The notes under the pieces were generated by a model. It was given only the letters and a program-made list of their open reading frames with translations, was not told where the DNA came from and did not search any database. Shown in pieces: positions 16,932 through 28,228 of a DNA stretch of 64,000 nt. This DNA is from Microbispora hainanensis (GTDB lineage: Bacteria > Actinomycetota > Actinomycetes > Streptosporangiales > Streptosporangiaceae), in NCBI RefSeq assembly GCF_006874475.1, contig NZ_VIRM01000052.1, positions 1 through 64,000 of the forward strand, given 5' to 3'. Position 1 is the stretch's first letter. Every line of letters starts with the position of its first letter. A program made the position numbers and the translations under genes.

Positions 16932-18336
16932 GCCAGGCCGCCCCGGCGAGGCCGAGCACGGAGGCGGCGGTGAGCCATCGGAAGGCGGCGTGGAAGGCGT
17001 CCTCCACGCCGAGGGGCAGCCGGGTGGTGAGCACCACGGCGAACACGGTCCCGCCGAGCGCGCCGCCCAGCCGTTGCAGGATGTTGACCTGCGTGGTGGC
17101 GTCCGCGAGCTGCTCGGGGGCGACCGCCTGGTAGGCCGCGATGCCGACCGGCGTCACGGCGAGCGCGAGGGCCATGCCGCGCAGCAGCAGCAGGCCCTCC
17201 ACCGTGGCCGTGTTCATGTCCGTGCCGAGCAGCGCGAACGGCACGGTGGTGGCCACGGCGGCGAGGCCGCCGTACACGCTGACGACGCCGCCGCCGAAAC
17301 GGTCCGTGAGGCGGCCGCTGACCGGCAGGAGCAGGGCGGTGCCGAGGCCGAGCGGGATCAGCGCCAGGCCGGTCGCGGTCACCCCGGTGTCCCGGCCGAC
17401 CTGGAAGTACAGCGGGAACAGCAGCGTGGAGCCGAACATCGCGGCCCCGGTGAGCGCGGCGGTCGCCGTGGCGGCGGCGTACGCCGGGTTGGCGAACAAC
17501 CGCAGGTCGAGCACGGGGTGGGCGGCCCGGCGCACGTGCCAGGCGAACGCGGCGAGTGCGAGGGCGCCGGCGGCCACCGGCCCGAGTGCGCCGCCGAGTC
17601 CACCCCCGGATACACCGCCGGATACACCCGAGGCGGCGCCGCGCTCGCCCCAGGCGCTCAGGCCGTAGATCAGGAGCGGGACGCCGGCGGCGACGAGCAG
17701 CAGCCCCGGCCAGTCGAGGCTCCCCGGGTGGACGGAGGGCCGCTCGCGCGGCACGTGACGCAGGCCGAGCCAGAGGGCGAGCGCGCCGAGGGGGAGGTTG
17801 ACCAGGAACAGCCACGGCCAGGAGCCGAGGTGGAGGAGGAGGCCGCCGAGGCCCGGACCGAGGGCGGGCGCGAGCGTGACCGCGATGCCGAGGGTCGCCA
17901 TTACGCGGCCGAGACGGTGGGTGCCGACCGCCTGGCCGAGCACGGTCTGCCCGGCGGGCAGGAGCAGGCCGGCGGTGAGCCCCTGCGCGACGCGGAACGC
18001 GACAAGCCAGCCGATGTCGCCGGCGAGGGCGCACAACCCGGAGGTGAGGGTGAAGCCGGTGAGCGAGGCGAGCCAGACCGGCCCGGCGCCGAACCGTCGC
18101 ACGAGCCAGCCGCACGCGGGCAGCGACAGGCCCAGGGCGATCAGGTACGCGTTCGCCACCCACTGGGCGGAGCCCAGGCCGGCCCGCAGATCGGTGGCGA
18201 TCGTGTCGAGCCCGACGTTGACGACCGAGGTGTCGAGCTGGCTCATGAACGCGCCGAACGCCATCACCAGGGCGAGCCGCCAGACGGGCCAGGGGATGGG
18301 CGCGGCGGCGGCCCTGGCGGTGGGGGGAGCGGCCAT
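16888..18336 (-). CDS. MFS multidrug transporter, EmrB/QacA (DHA2) type
   Basis: A 482-residue pump with about 14 membrane helices. Landmarks are FMSQLDTSVVNVGL in helix 1, WVANAYLIALGLSLPACG, and motif C-like GPGLGGLLLHLGSWPWLFL. It exports hydrophobic compounds by proton antiport. ATG 18336 shares its A with the TGA of the upstream FMN reductase gene, so the two are translationally coupled. A 12-bp in-frame tandem duplication at 17606-17629 encodes a glycine/serine-rich loop. The pair is probably controlled by the divergent TetR gene at 18982. Confidence 0.92.
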   Translation of the reverse strand: MAAPPTARAAAAPIPWPVWRLALVMAFGAFMSQLDTSVVNVGLDTIATDLRAGLGSAQWVANAYLIALGLSLPACGWLVRRFGAGPVWLASLTGFTLTSGLCALAGDIGWLVAFRVAQGLTAGLLLPAGQTVLGQAVGTHRLGRVMATLGIAVTLAPALGPGLGGLLLHLGSWPWLFLVNLPLGALALWLGLRHVPRERPSVHPGSLDWPGLLLVAAGVPLLIYGLSAWGERGAASGVSGGVSGGGLGGALGPVAAGALALAAFAWHVRRAAHPVLDLRLFANPAYAAATATAALTGAAMFGSTLLFPLYFQVGRDTGVTATGLALIPLGLGTALLLPVSGRLTDRFGGGVVSVYGGLAAVATTVPFALLGTDMNTATVEGLLLLRGMALALAVTPVGIAAYQAVAPEQLADATTQVNILQRLGGALGGTVFAVVLTTRLPLGVEDAFHAAFRWLTAASVLGLAGAAWLTAAQRRGRGAEGG

Positions 18337-18914
18337 CACGCCGCCGCCGGTCGCCGGACGCCCCGCAGCGCGGTGCCCCAGGCGGTGAGCTGGTCGAGCA
18401 GGACGTCCAGCTCCCGGTCGCGCCGGGGTCCGGGGGCGAAGTCCTCGCCGTCGAAGTCCGCCGCCAGCGACAGCGCCACCTGCGCCCGCACGTCGGCGAC
18501 CTGCAACTCGCCCATGACCACGCGCAGGTGCTCGACCGCACGGGCCCCGCCCGCGTCGATGCCGTAGCTGACGAACCCGGCGGCCTTGTTGTGCCACTCC
18601 CGGTAGAGGTAGTCGATCGCGTTCTTCAGTGGGCCGGGGATCGACCGGTTGTATTCCGGGGTGACGATGACGTACGCGTCGAAGCGTGCGATCGCGTCCG
18701 CCCACGCCTTGGTGTGCGGCCTGTCGTAGCGGCCGTAGGCGGCGGGCCAGGGCTCGTCGAGCACCGGCAGGTGATATCCGGCGATGTCGACCACCTCGGC
18801 CGCGAGGCGCTCGCGGCGCGCGGCCCGCCCCTGCACCCAGCGTGCGACGGCCTCGCCCCGGCGGCCCGGCCGGACGCTTCCCACGATGACGGCGACAGCG
18901 AGTTCGTGCTGCAC
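18336..18914 (-). CDS. NADPH-dependent FMN reductase
   Basis: A 192-residue flavodoxin-fold reductase that passes electrons from NAD(P)H to FMN or quinone-like substrates. The phosphate loop is VGSVRPGRRGEAV near the N-terminus. The flavin contact TPEYNRSIPGPLKNAIDYL is near residue 75. GTG 18914 is chosen because AAGGGGGA lies about 5 bases upstream; a longer start at 18953 would lack a site. The stop overlaps the MFS start, giving one operon of a redox enzyme with an efflux pump. Confidence 0.88.
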   Translation of the reverse strand: MQHELAVAVIVGSVRPGRRGEAVARWVQGRAARRERLAAEVVDIAGYHLPVLDEPWPAAYGRYDRPHTKAWADAIARFDAYVIVTPEYNRSIPGPLKNAIDYLYREWHNKAAGFVSYGIDAGGARAVEHLRVVMGELQVADVRAQVALSLAADFDGEDFAPGPRRDRELDVLLDQLTAWGTALRGVRRPAAA

Positions 18915-18981
18915 GGCGTCCCCCTTCAAGGTAAAGTAAACCGTGTACGGCAAAAACTAGCGTAACCCTGATGGAGGACAT

Positions 18982-19629
18982 GTGGAGGGGTCAGGCCGGA
19001 CGGACGGGCCGAGGCGGGGCAGGCCGGCCAAGGACGAGGCCATCACCCGGGCCGCCCGCGCCGTCTTCGGACGCGACGGGTACGCCCGCACCACCACCGA
19101 CGCCATCGCCCGCGAGGCGGGCGTCTCGACCCGCACGCTCTACAAGCATTTCGGCAGCAAGGAGCGGCTGTTCGCGGTCGTGCTCGCCGAGAGCGCGACC
19201 CGGGTCGCCGACGCCTTCGCCGAGTACGTCGAACGCGGGCTTCGCGAGGCGAGCGGGCCGGAGGAGCGGCTCATCGCCGTCGGCCGCGCCCTGGTCGCCC
19301 ATCGCGTCGACTTCCCCGACCACTTCGCGCTCGTGCGGATGATCAACGTGGAGGGCCGGCACTTCCCCCGCGAGCTGCTGGAGGAGTGGCAGGAGGCCGG
19401 ACCGCTGCGCGTACGGGGCGAGGTCGTCCGCCGCCTGGAGGAACTGGCCTCCGAGGGCCTGCTCCGGATCGCCGACCCGGAGCGCGCGGCGCTGCACTTC
19501 ATCGCTCTGGCGACGTTCGAGGCCTCCACCCGGTCGGCCGAGGGACCGCTCACCGGCGAGCAGATCACGGACATGGTGACCGCGGGCGTACGGGCCTTCC
19601 TGGACGGCTACCGCAGAACGGAGAGCTGA
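18982..19629 (+). CDS. TetR-family transcriptional regulator
   Basis: A 215-residue regulator. The helix-turn-helix segment includes ITRAARAVFGRDGYARTT and VSTRTLYKHFGSKERLF. The C-terminal domain resembles the AefR/TetR_C_7 type. GTG 18982 follows GGAGG by 4-5 bases. It is divergent from the FMN reductase/MFS operon and probably controls it. No clean inverted repeat was found in the 67-base gap. Confidence 0.87.
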   Translation: MEGSGRTDGPRRGRPAKDEAITRAARAVFGRDGYARTTTDAIAREAGVSTRTLYKHFGSKERLFAVVLAESATRVADAFAEYVERGLREASGPEERLIAVGRALVAHRVDFPDHFALVRMINVEGRHFPRELLEEWQEAGPLRVRGEVVRRLEELASEGLLRIADPERAALHFIALATFEASTRSAEGPLTGEQITDMVTAGVRAFLDGYRRTES

Positions 19630-19776
19630 GCGGCGCACGACCGCGCCGGATGACGGGTTCGTGACTTCGCGGGCGGGACGGGCTGGTCTCGGCGGCCCGG
19701 ACCCGCCGCAGGTCAGGAGCAGGTCCGGGGGTGCCCGGCAGGCTGGAATGTCGGTGGCACGACGTACGCTTGCCGC

Positions 19777-20226
19777 GTGAGCAGCAGACCCGCCTCTGAA
19801 CAGCACCTGCGCGACCTCGCGTTGCTGCGCCGCGTCCGTGACCGGATCGACCGGGAGTATGCCCGGCCGCTGGACGTCGAGGCGCTCGCCCGGGGGGTGA
19901 ACATGTCCGCCGGGCATCTCAGCCGGCAGTTCCGGCTCGCCTACGGCGAGTCGCCGTACAGCTATCTGATGACGCGGCGGATCGAGCGCGCGATGGCGCT
20001 GCTGCGCCGGGGCGACATGAACGTCACCGAGGTCTGCTTCGCGGTCGGCTGTTCGTCGCTGGGCAGCTTCAGCACCCGCTTCACCGAGCTGGTCGGCGTG
20101 CCGCCCAGCACCTACCGGCGGCAGGCGGCGAACGCGACGGCCGGGATGCCGCCGTGCGTGGCGAAGCAGGTGACCAGGCCCGTCAGGAATCGAGAAGCAC
20201 CTGCGACCGAGCCGCAGCTAGCGTGA
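19777..20226 (+). CDS. AraC-family DNA-binding protein (HTH domain only)
   Basis: A 149-residue protein with just the double helix-turn-helix (about 20-120): ARPLDVEALARGVNMSAGHL, then SPYSYLMTRRIERAMALLRR and VCFAVGCSSLGSFSTRF. No effector domain is fused. Such short AraC proteins often sit with a VOC protein. Here a VOC gene follows after 5 bases, so the pair is probably one operon in which the VOC protein may act on the inducing compound. Confidence 0.88.
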   Translation: MSSRPASEQHLRDLALLRRVRDRIDREYARPLDVEALARGVNMSAGHLSRQFRLAYGESPYSYLMTRRIERAMALLRRGDMNVTEVCFAVGCSSLGSFSTRFTELVGVPPSTYRRQAANATAGMPPCVAKQVTRPVRNREAPATEPQLA

Positions 20227-20231
20227 CAGCC

Positions 20232-20642
20232 ATGGACGTCACCATTCACTCGGCCTTCCTCCCGCACGACGACCCGGACGTGGCGCTGGCCTTCTACCGC
20301 GACGTCCTCGGTTTCGAGGTCCGGGGCGACGCCGGTTACGGCGGGATGCGCTGGATCACCGTCGGCCCCGCCGGCCAGCCGGGCACGTCCATCGTCCTGT
20401 ACCCGCCGGGCGGCAACCCCGGCGTCACGGACGACGAGCGCCGCACCATCGCCGAGATGATGGCCAAGGGCACCTTCGCCATGATCACCCTGTCCACCGG
20501 AGACCTCGACGGCCTCTTCCGGCGGCTGCGGGACCGGGGCGCCGAGATCGTGCAGGAGCCGGTCGAGCAGCCGTACGGGGTCCGCGACTGCGCCATCCGC
20601 GATCCGGCCGGCAACATGATCCGGATCAACGAGCTGCGCTGA
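20232..20642 (+). CDS. VOC (glyoxalase/bleomycin resistance fold) protein
   Basis: A 136-residue paired beta-alpha-beta protein. HSAFLPHDDPDVALAFYRDV opens module one, and CAIRDPAGNMIRINEL closes module two with the metal-ligand Glu. Members are glyoxalases, dioxygenases or drug-binding resistance proteins. It follows the AraC gene and precedes the UvrA-like ATPase, suggesting a small resistance block. The exact substrate cannot be read from sequence. Confidence 0.87.
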   Translation: MDVTIHSAFLPHDDPDVALAFYRDVLGFEVRGDAGYGGMRWITVGPAGQPGTSIVLYPPGGNPGVTDDERRTIAEMMAKGTFAMITLSTGDLDGLFRRLRDRGAEIVQEPVEQPYGVRDCAIRDPAGNMIRINELR

Positions 20643-20830
20643 GCCGGCCTCGTCCTACCGCGTGGTTCCTCGCCCATCGGCGTCCCCGGCCGTCCCCCGT
20701 TGTCCTACGCGTCCCCTGCGCCGCCGAAAGAACCAGGCGGACCGCTCGAAGCTGGTTAGATCGAGCCTTGCCACGCCGACGGAGACCGCCAGGGGCGCCC
20801 CCGCCTGAAGTTATGGAGAGCACGATAAGC

Positions 20831-23215
<2,385 letters not shown>

Positions 23216-23221
23216 CCTCGG

Positions 23222-23249
23222 CCGTCACACGAACGCCGTCACACGAACG
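23222..23249. repeat. 14-bp tandem duplication after the UvrA-like gene
   Basis: CCGTCACACGAACG occurs twice head to tail (23222-23235, 23236-23249) in the non-coding gap. It belongs to a set of 11-14-bp tandem duplications found across the window. Confidence 0.85.
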
Positions 23250-23365
23250 CCGGCCCGCGATACTCCGAGTCCGCCGGCCGGCGGACGTGAACCCGGCCGC
23301 TCGCCGGTTCGACCCGGACCAGCCGCGTCCGTAGATCCCGCGACCATCTGTTGAGAAGATCGGGG

Positions 23366-23926
23366 GTGCTCCGAATACGAAACGCAGTGCTGGCAAGATT
23401 GCCGGAACCACTGCACTCGCTGGCGCTGAAGCACCGTGAACCACTGAAGTTCGCGGTGGTGGGTGGAACAGCGTTCTTAGTGGACAACGCGGTGTTCTAC
23501 GGGTTGAAGCTGGCCGTTTTGGAACCCAAGCCGGTGACCGCGAAGATCATCGCAGTGCTCGTGGCGACGATCGTGTCCTACGTGTTGAACCGCGAATGGT
23601 CGTTCCGGACCAGGGGCGGCCGCGAGCGCCGTCACGAGGCGGCGCTGTTCTTCCTGGTCAGCGGCGTCGGTCTCGTTCTCAACTCCGCGCCGCTGTGGAT
23701 CTCCCGGTACGTGTTTCGCCTGGAGACCCCGGACGTGAGCCTGATGAGCCAGGAGATCGGCGACTTCATCAGCGCGCAGATCATCGGAACCCTGATCGCC
23801 ATGGTCTTCCGCTTCTGGGCGCTCCGGAAGTGGGTCTTCCCCGACGAGTCCGCGGATGACCGCCGGATAGACAGCGAACAGAAGCTCCGTGAGTCCGACA
23901 TCGTGGAGCGTTGTCAAAGCTCGTGA
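23366..23926 (+). CDS. GtrA family membrane protein
   Basis: A 186-residue protein with four membrane helices: KFAVVGGTAFLVDNAVFYGL, a second at about 55-75, FFLVSGVGLVLNSAPLW, and AQIIGTLIAMVFRFWALRKW. GtrA proteins are thought to flip polyprenyl-linked sugars for cell-wall polysaccharide. GTG 23366 follows AAGATCGGGG; TTG 23351 is an alternative. It stands alone between unrelated genes. Confidence 0.88.
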   Translation: MLRIRNAVLARLPEPLHSLALKHREPLKFAVVGGTAFLVDNAVFYGLKLAVLEPKPVTAKIIAVLVATIVSYVLNREWSFRTRGGRERRHEAALFFLVSGVGLVLNSAPLWISRYVFRLETPDVSLMSQEIGDFISAQIIGTLIAMVFRFWALRKWVFPDESADDRRIDSEQKLRESDIVERCQSS

Positions 23927-23962
23927 TCATGCGGACCGGCTCGGACCGTGCGCATGATCGGC

Positions 23963-24310
23963 TTACGGATGGGCGTCGTCCCGGAGGCGGCGCTCGCGCC
24001 GGCCGCGGGCGAGTTCGGTGCCCAGGGCGTCCAGGCGCTGGTTCCAGAAGCGGCGGAAGTGGTCGAGCCAGGTGTCGACCTCGCGGAGCGGCGCGGGATC
24101 GACGGCGTACAGGCGCCGGGTGCCCTCGGCCCGGACCGTCGCGAAGCCGCTCTCCCGCAGCACGCGCAGGTGCTGGGACACCCCGGGCTGGGAGATCCCG
24201 AACTCCTCCTGCACGATTGCGCCGATCTCCCCGGCGGGGCGCTCGCCCTCCGCGAGCAGTTCCAGGATCCGGCGGCGCACCGGATCGCCGAGGACGTCGA
24301 ACGCGTGCAT
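23963..24310 (-). CDS. ArsR-family winged-helix repressor
   Basis: A 115-residue regulator. LGDPVRRRILELLAEGERPA and ISQPGVSQHLRVLRESGFA form the winged helix. YAVDPAPLREVDTWLDHF is the C-terminal helix seen in the subfamily next to SRPBCC genes. No metal-binding Cys pair is visible. ATG 24310 is chosen over 24346 because homologues begin MHAFDVLGDP. No SRPBCC partner gene is present, so its target is unclear. Confidence 0.85.
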   Translation of the reverse strand: MHAFDVLGDPVRRRILELLAEGERPAGEIGAIVQEEFGISQPGVSQHLRVLRESGFATVRAEGTRRLYAVDPAPLREVDTWLDHFRRFWNQRLDALGTELARGRRERRLRDDAHP

Positions 24311-24458
24311 GCCGTCAGGCTCGCAGGTCACGCTCGCGTAGGTCAATTCGGCAGGAGCCGGACGCTCTCGGCCGAAGACGGCGAAGCGCGCCGGATCACC
24401 GGCGCGCTTCGGGACCGTCGTCCGAACGGCAATGGATCGTCCGCCAGAAGGCCGTCCG

Positions 24459-25145
24459 TCAGGAGGAGGCGGAAGCGGAGGCGGAAAGGTTCCCGGGGTA
24501 CATCGGGTAGCCGTATCCCGCCACCTGCCAGGTGGGCCGGGTGCGGGCCTCGACGGCGCCGCCGTCGCCCGTGTTGCCCTCGATGGTCTGGATCGTTCCG
24601 TCGCCGTTGTCCTTGACGACGAACCCGACGTGCTCGATGTCGTCGATGTCCTTGCTGCCGCTCCAGGCGAAGAACACCACCGCGCCCGGCTTGGGCGTGT
24701 GACCCCAGCGGCCGTGGTCGGCGAACCACTGGGCGTGCTTCACGGTGTAGGCGTCGGAGCCCATCACCGGGGCGATGCCGAGCTGCTCGCCCACCCAGGA
24801 GACGAACATGTCGCACCAGGGGGCGTTGAGGTAGTCGGCGAGCTTGCCGCCGTCGCGGGCGAGGGTCTCGCGGGCGCGGGGCGTGGACATGTACCAGTGC
24901 TGGAACTTGGTGCCGCCGCCCTTGGCGTTCTCGGTGATCCCGATCTGGCTCCTGGCCAGCGTCAGCACGTCGGTCGAGGTGATCTTGGGCAGCCTGGCGG
25001 CGATCTCCGGCATGGTCTGCGCGGCCGCCGGGCCCTTGCCGGTCGCCGGGTTGTCCGCGTGCGCCGCCGGCGCCGCGATCAGCACGGCCGAGGCGAGGGC
25101 TCCGCCCGCGAGGGCAGCGCGGACCCAGGTGTTGAAGACGTGCAT
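24459..25145 (-). CDS. Secreted CHAP-domain peptidoglycan amidase/endopeptidase
   Basis: A 228-residue secreted protein. A signal peptide (residues 1-31, ending AAPAAHA) is followed by a short linker. The CHAP domain comes next, with the catalytic Cys in NAPWCDMFVSWVG and the His in DDIEHVGFVVKD. It probably cleaves peptidoglycan cross-links or amide bonds during growth or spore germination. A c-di-AMP riboswitch lies in its leader, the usual arrangement for actinobacterial wall hydrolases. The binding site AAGGGAG precedes ATG 25145. Confidence 0.92.
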   Translation of the reverse strand: MHVFNTWVRAALAGGALASAVLIAAPAAHADNPATGKGPAAAQTMPEIAARLPKITSTDVLTLARSQIGITENAKGGGTKFQHWYMSTPRARETLARDGGKLADYLNAPWCDMFVSWVGEQLGIAPVMGSDAYTVKHAQWFADHGRWGHTPKPGAVVFFAWSGSKDIDDIEHVGFVVKDNGDGTIQTIEGNTGDGGAVEARTRPTWQVAGYGYPMYPGNLSASASASS

Positions 25146-25171
25146 GGTGGGGCGTTCTCCCTTACTTCCAT

Positions 25172-25286
25172 GCCACCTACCGGGTTAGCTGACGGGTTCG
25201 GGCTGGAAGGCGCCCTACGGCACGCATGCCGATTCACCCCAGGAGAGGTGGGTCCCCGGCTCCGCGCGGACGCGGACTCGGTGGCC
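25172..25286 (-). promoter_or_regulatory. ydaO-yuaA (cyclic di-AMP) riboswitch
   Basis: Read on the minus strand, the leader holds the conserved blocks of this class in order: CCGGGGACCCA, GGGGTGAATCGG, GTAGGGCGCC, and CGTCAGCTAACCCGGTAGG. The closing stem P1 pairs GCCACC (25281-25286) with GGTGGC (25172-25177) perfectly. The aptamer ends 26 bases before the CHAP start codon. In actinobacteria high c-di-AMP turns these genes off through this element. Boundaries are taken from P1. Confidence 0.88.
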
Positions 25287-25623
25287 GGGCGGCAGGCCGG
25301 GATGGCCGGCCGCTTCGGTCTGAGGAGGGCTTCTTGACCATTGAAATGAGCAAGTGCGCCCTGAGCTGCCTAAAAGCTAATAGACCAGGTCAGACCGGTC
25401 AAGTTAGGGCAAGAGGGATTTTACCCGTCCAGTCCGGCATAAAGGGGACGGCGATGGTGGGGGGTGGCGGCCCCGGACCGCAGTCCGGAGTGCGCGGCCC
25501 CGCTCCTGACGGCGATCCCGCCCTGCCCTGTGCTGTCCTGCCGGCCCGGCGCGGGGTCGCACCCCACCCACCAGGACCCGGAAAAATCTCCCGACCTCGC
25601 TTGGCGTGCGCTTGGTCGCGACG
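25287..25623. other. Promoter region of the riboswitch-CHAP unit, otherwise empty
   Basis: About 340 bases with no convincing gene. The part at 25330-25450 is relatively AT-rich. On the minus strand it has TTGACC and TATTAG boxes about 14 bases apart, shorter than the usual 17. A promoter for the riboswitch transcript is likely somewhere here, but its exact place is uncertain. Confidence 0.4.
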
Positions 25624-25755
25624 TCAACGGGAGATCGCGCACGCGCCCGCGTCGAGGTCGTCGACGAGGGCCGGGCCGGTGGGCGCCCACCCGAGGAGGG
25701 TTCGCGTCGCGGTGCCGGTCGCCGCGAGGTCCATGCCGAAGAAGGTGCCGATACT
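25624..25755 (-). pseudogene. C-terminal remnant of an NAD-dependent epimerase/SDR-like gene
   Basis: The minus strand reads GTFFGMDLAATGTATRTLLG, then WAPTGPALVDDLDAGA and a stop. This matches the usual ending of atypical SDR/epimerase proteins, where DxPAS-TR-LGW-PT-P-L-DL is conserved. The remaining 85-90% of such a gene is absent: the frame runs into the start of the divergent TetR gene. The loss of the enzyme next to its regulator fits the decay seen elsewhere in the window. Confidence 0.6.
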
Positions 25756-25792
25756 CATCACGTCGGTCACTGTCATCACTACACTTGGCCGC

Positions 25793-26365
25793 ATGACGCG
25801 TTGGGCGCCCGGGGCCGCCGAGCGGCTGCAGGAGGCCGCGCTCGAACTGTTCGCGACCCACGGGTTCGAGCAGACGACCGCCACGGACATCGCACAGTCC
25901 GTCGGCCTGACCGAGCGCACCTTCTTCCGTCACTTCAGCGACAAGCGCGAGGTCCTCTTCCATAATCAGCACCTGTTCACCCAGGCGTTCCTCGCCGGTG
26001 TGGAGGCCGCGCCCCCGGACGCGTCCCCGATCGAGATCGTCGCCTGCGCCCTGCGGTCCGCGACGTCCTTCTTCCCGGACGAGCGCCGGCATCATTCGCG
26101 AACCCGGCAGTCCGTGATCGATCAGAACCCCGCACTGCAGGAACGCGAGCGGCACAAGCTCGCCACCCTCGCCGAGGCGGTCGCGGGCGCCCTGCGCGCG
26201 CGAGGCGTGGACGAGGCCGCGGCCACCCTGGCGGCGGAGTCGGGCGTCACCGTGTTCAAGGTCGCTTTCGTCCAATGGCTCCGCGAGGACGAACATCGCT
26301 CCCTCACCGCCCTCGCGGAGGACATGCTGCGCGAACTGCGGGCCCTGACCCGCGACCGGGCCTGA
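25793..26365 (+). CDS. TetR-family transcriptional regulator
   Basis: A 190-residue regulator. AERLQEAALELFATHGFEQT and LTERTFFRHFSDKREVLF form the helix-turn-helix. The C-terminal half (TSFFPDERRHHSRTRQSVID) is like MftR/AcrR-type ligand domains. ATG 25793 is the first start that fits the domain. It is divergent from the epimerase remnant, its probable former target. Confidence 0.88.
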   Translation: MTRWAPGAAERLQEAALELFATHGFEQTTATDIAQSVGLTERTFFRHFSDKREVLFHNQHLFTQAFLAGVEAAPPDASPIEIVACALRSATSFFPDERRHHSRTRQSVIDQNPALQERERHKLATLAEAVAGALRARGVDEAAATLAAESGVTVFKVAFVQWLREDEHRSLTALAEDMLRELRALTRDRA

Positions 26366-26402
26366 GCGACCCGCGGGGTCACGGCGGATACGACCGCACG
26401 GC

Positions 26403-27578
26403 TCACTTCGGCAGGCGTACGGTCACCGCCAGGCCGCCCTCGGGCCGGGCCAGCGCCTCCGCCCCGCCGCCGTGGGCCACCGCGATGGCCCGGACGATAG
26501 ACAGGCCCAGGCCCGCACCGCGGGCGGAGCGGACCCGGTCGCCGCCGAGCCGGCGGAACGGCTCGAACAGATCGTCCACCTCGTACGGCGGAACCGGCGG
26601 CCCGGTGTTCTCCACCGTCACGCTCACCCCGGCCTCGTCCTCCCGCAACCGGACCCAGACCTCCCCGTCCCGCACGTTGTATTTGATCGCGTTCTCCAGC
26701 AGGTTGAACACGCAGCGTTCGAGGAACAGCGGATCGCCGTGCGCGACCGCCGGGCACAGGTCCTCGTGCACGACGACCTTCCTGCGGCGCGGCTGCAGGT
26801 CGATCTGCTCCATCGCCGTACGGACGACCTGCCGCAGGTCGACCGGCTTGCGCGCGGTCACCTCCTGCTCCGACTGCGCCAGCACGAGCAGGCCCTCGAT
26901 CAGCCGCTCATACCGCGCGTTGGTGCCGAGCAGCGCGCGGGCCAGCGCCTTGAGGTCCTCCGACGCCGCGGGCTCCTCCAGCGACACCTCCAGGACCGTA
27001 CGGTTGATCGCCAGCGGGGTGCGCAGCTCGTGGGAGGCGTTGGCGATGAACCGGCGCTGGGCGTCGAACACCCGATGCAGCCGGTCGAGCATCGCGTCGA
27101 AGGTGTCGGCGAGCCGCTTGACCTCGTCCTGGGGGCCGCGCAGTGCGATCCGCTCGTGCAGCGTGCTCTCCGACAGCCGCTGCGCGGTCTCGGTCACCCG
27201 GTCGAGGGGGCGCAGCGCGCGGTCGGCCACCAGGTAGCCCACCACCACCGCGACGGCGCCGACGAGGACCATGACGACCACCGACGAGCGGAGCACGTCG
27301 CTCAGCGCGTCGGTCGCCCCCTGCTCGACGTTGGTGCGCACCCGCTGCGCGAGCGTGTCGCTGTCGGGCAGGTTGGTCCCCATGACGGCCCCGGGGTCGC
27401 CGATGCCGGTCACCTTCGACGCCACCGCCACCACGAACCGCTGGTTGAGCGCCCGCGCGGTCAGCAGGTGGGTGAACCACAGCAGCACCGACCCCGCCAG
27501 GAAGAACAGCCCGCCGTACAGCAGGGTGAGCCGCATCCGCAGGCCGAGCCTGCTCCACAGCGACAGGACACGCCTCAC
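26403..27578 (-). CDS. Two-component sensor histidine kinase
   Basis: A 391-residue membrane kinase. Helix one (about 15-36) and helix two (about 97-118) flank an extracytoplasmic loop of about 60 residues. HAMP follows (DRALRPLDRVTETAQRL). The H-box is ANASHELRTPLA near 180, with N box NLLENAIKYN and G boxes near the C-terminus. GTG 27578 overlaps the response regulator stop by 4 bases, so the pair is co-translated. The neighbouring divergent lipoprotein-ABC operon is a plausible target. Confidence 0.93.
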   Translation of the reverse strand: MRRVLSLWSRLGLRMRLTLLYGGLFFLAGSVLLWFTHLLTARALNQRFVVAVASKVTGIGDPGAVMGTNLPDSDTLAQRVRTNVEQGATDALSDVLRSSVVVMVLVGAVAVVVGYLVADRALRPLDRVTETAQRLSESTLHERIALRGPQDEVKRLADTFDAMLDRLHRVFDAQRRFIANASHELRTPLAINRTVLEVSLEEPAASEDLKALARALLGTNARYERLIEGLLVLAQSEQEVTARKPVDLRQVVRTAMEQIDLQPRRRKVVVHEDLCPAVAHGDPLFLERCVFNLLENAIKYNVRDGEVWVRLREDEAGVSVTVENTGPPVPPYEVDDLFEPFRRLGGDRVRSARGAGLGLSIVRAIAVAHGGGAEALARPEGGLAVTVRLPK

Positions 27579-28228
27579 AGCCGATACCCCCGGCCCGGCA
27601 CGTTCTCGATCACCGGCGGCTCACCCAGCTTGCGGCGCAGCGAGGTGATCGTGACGCGCAGCACGCCCGTGCCGGCGTCGGCGTGCTCGTCCCACACGCT
27701 CGCGCGCAGCCGCGCCGAGGTCACGAGCCCTCCGCCCGCGCGCATGAGTTCGTGCAGCACGTCGAACTCCTTGCGGCCCAGCGTCACCTGCCGCCCGTCG
27801 CGCACCACCGTACGGCGGGCGGGGTCGAGCCGGATCCCGGCCCGCTCCAGCACGGGCCGCACCGCCCGGGGCGAGCGCCGGGCCAGGGCCCGGATCCGGG
27901 CCACCAGCTCGGCGAACGCGAACGGCTTGACCAGGTAGTCGTCGGCGCCCAGGGACAGCCCCCCGACCCGGTCACGCACCCGCCCGGCCGCCGTCAGCAT
28001 GAGGATGCGGCTCGCCCCACTGGCCGTGACCAGCTCCCGGCACACGTCGTCGCCGTGCACCTCGGGCAGGTCGCGGTCGAGAACGACCACGTCGTAGTCG
28101 ACGTAGGCGGCCAGCTCCAGCGCCTCCTGACCGTCGTAGGCCACATCCACCGCGATGGCGTGCAGCCGCAGCCCCCGGGCGACGGCCTCGGCCAGCTGTT
28201 CCTCGTCCTCGACCACGAGCACCCGCAT
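27575..28228 (-). CDS. OmpR-family response regulator
   Basis: A 217-residue regulator. The receiver domain (1-115) has the acidic pair in VVEDEEQ, phospho-acceptor Asp in VVVLDRDLP near 51, and the Lys in LVKPFAF near 101. The winged-helix output domain covers about 125-217, with GRGYRL at the end. It is transcribed with the kinase. The divergent gene at 28385 starts 156 bases away, so the shared region may be a target promoter. Confidence 0.94.
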   Translation of the reverse strand: MRVLVVEDEEQLAEAVARGLRLHAIAVDVAYDGQEALELAAYVDYDVVVLDRDLPEVHGDDVCRELVTASGASRILMLTAAGRVRDRVGGLSLGADDYLVKPFAFAELVARIRALARRSPRAVRPVLERAGIRLDPARRTVVRDGRQVTLGRKEFDVLHELMRAGGGLVTSARLRASVWDEHADAGTGVLRVTITSLRRKLGEPPVIENVPGRGYRL

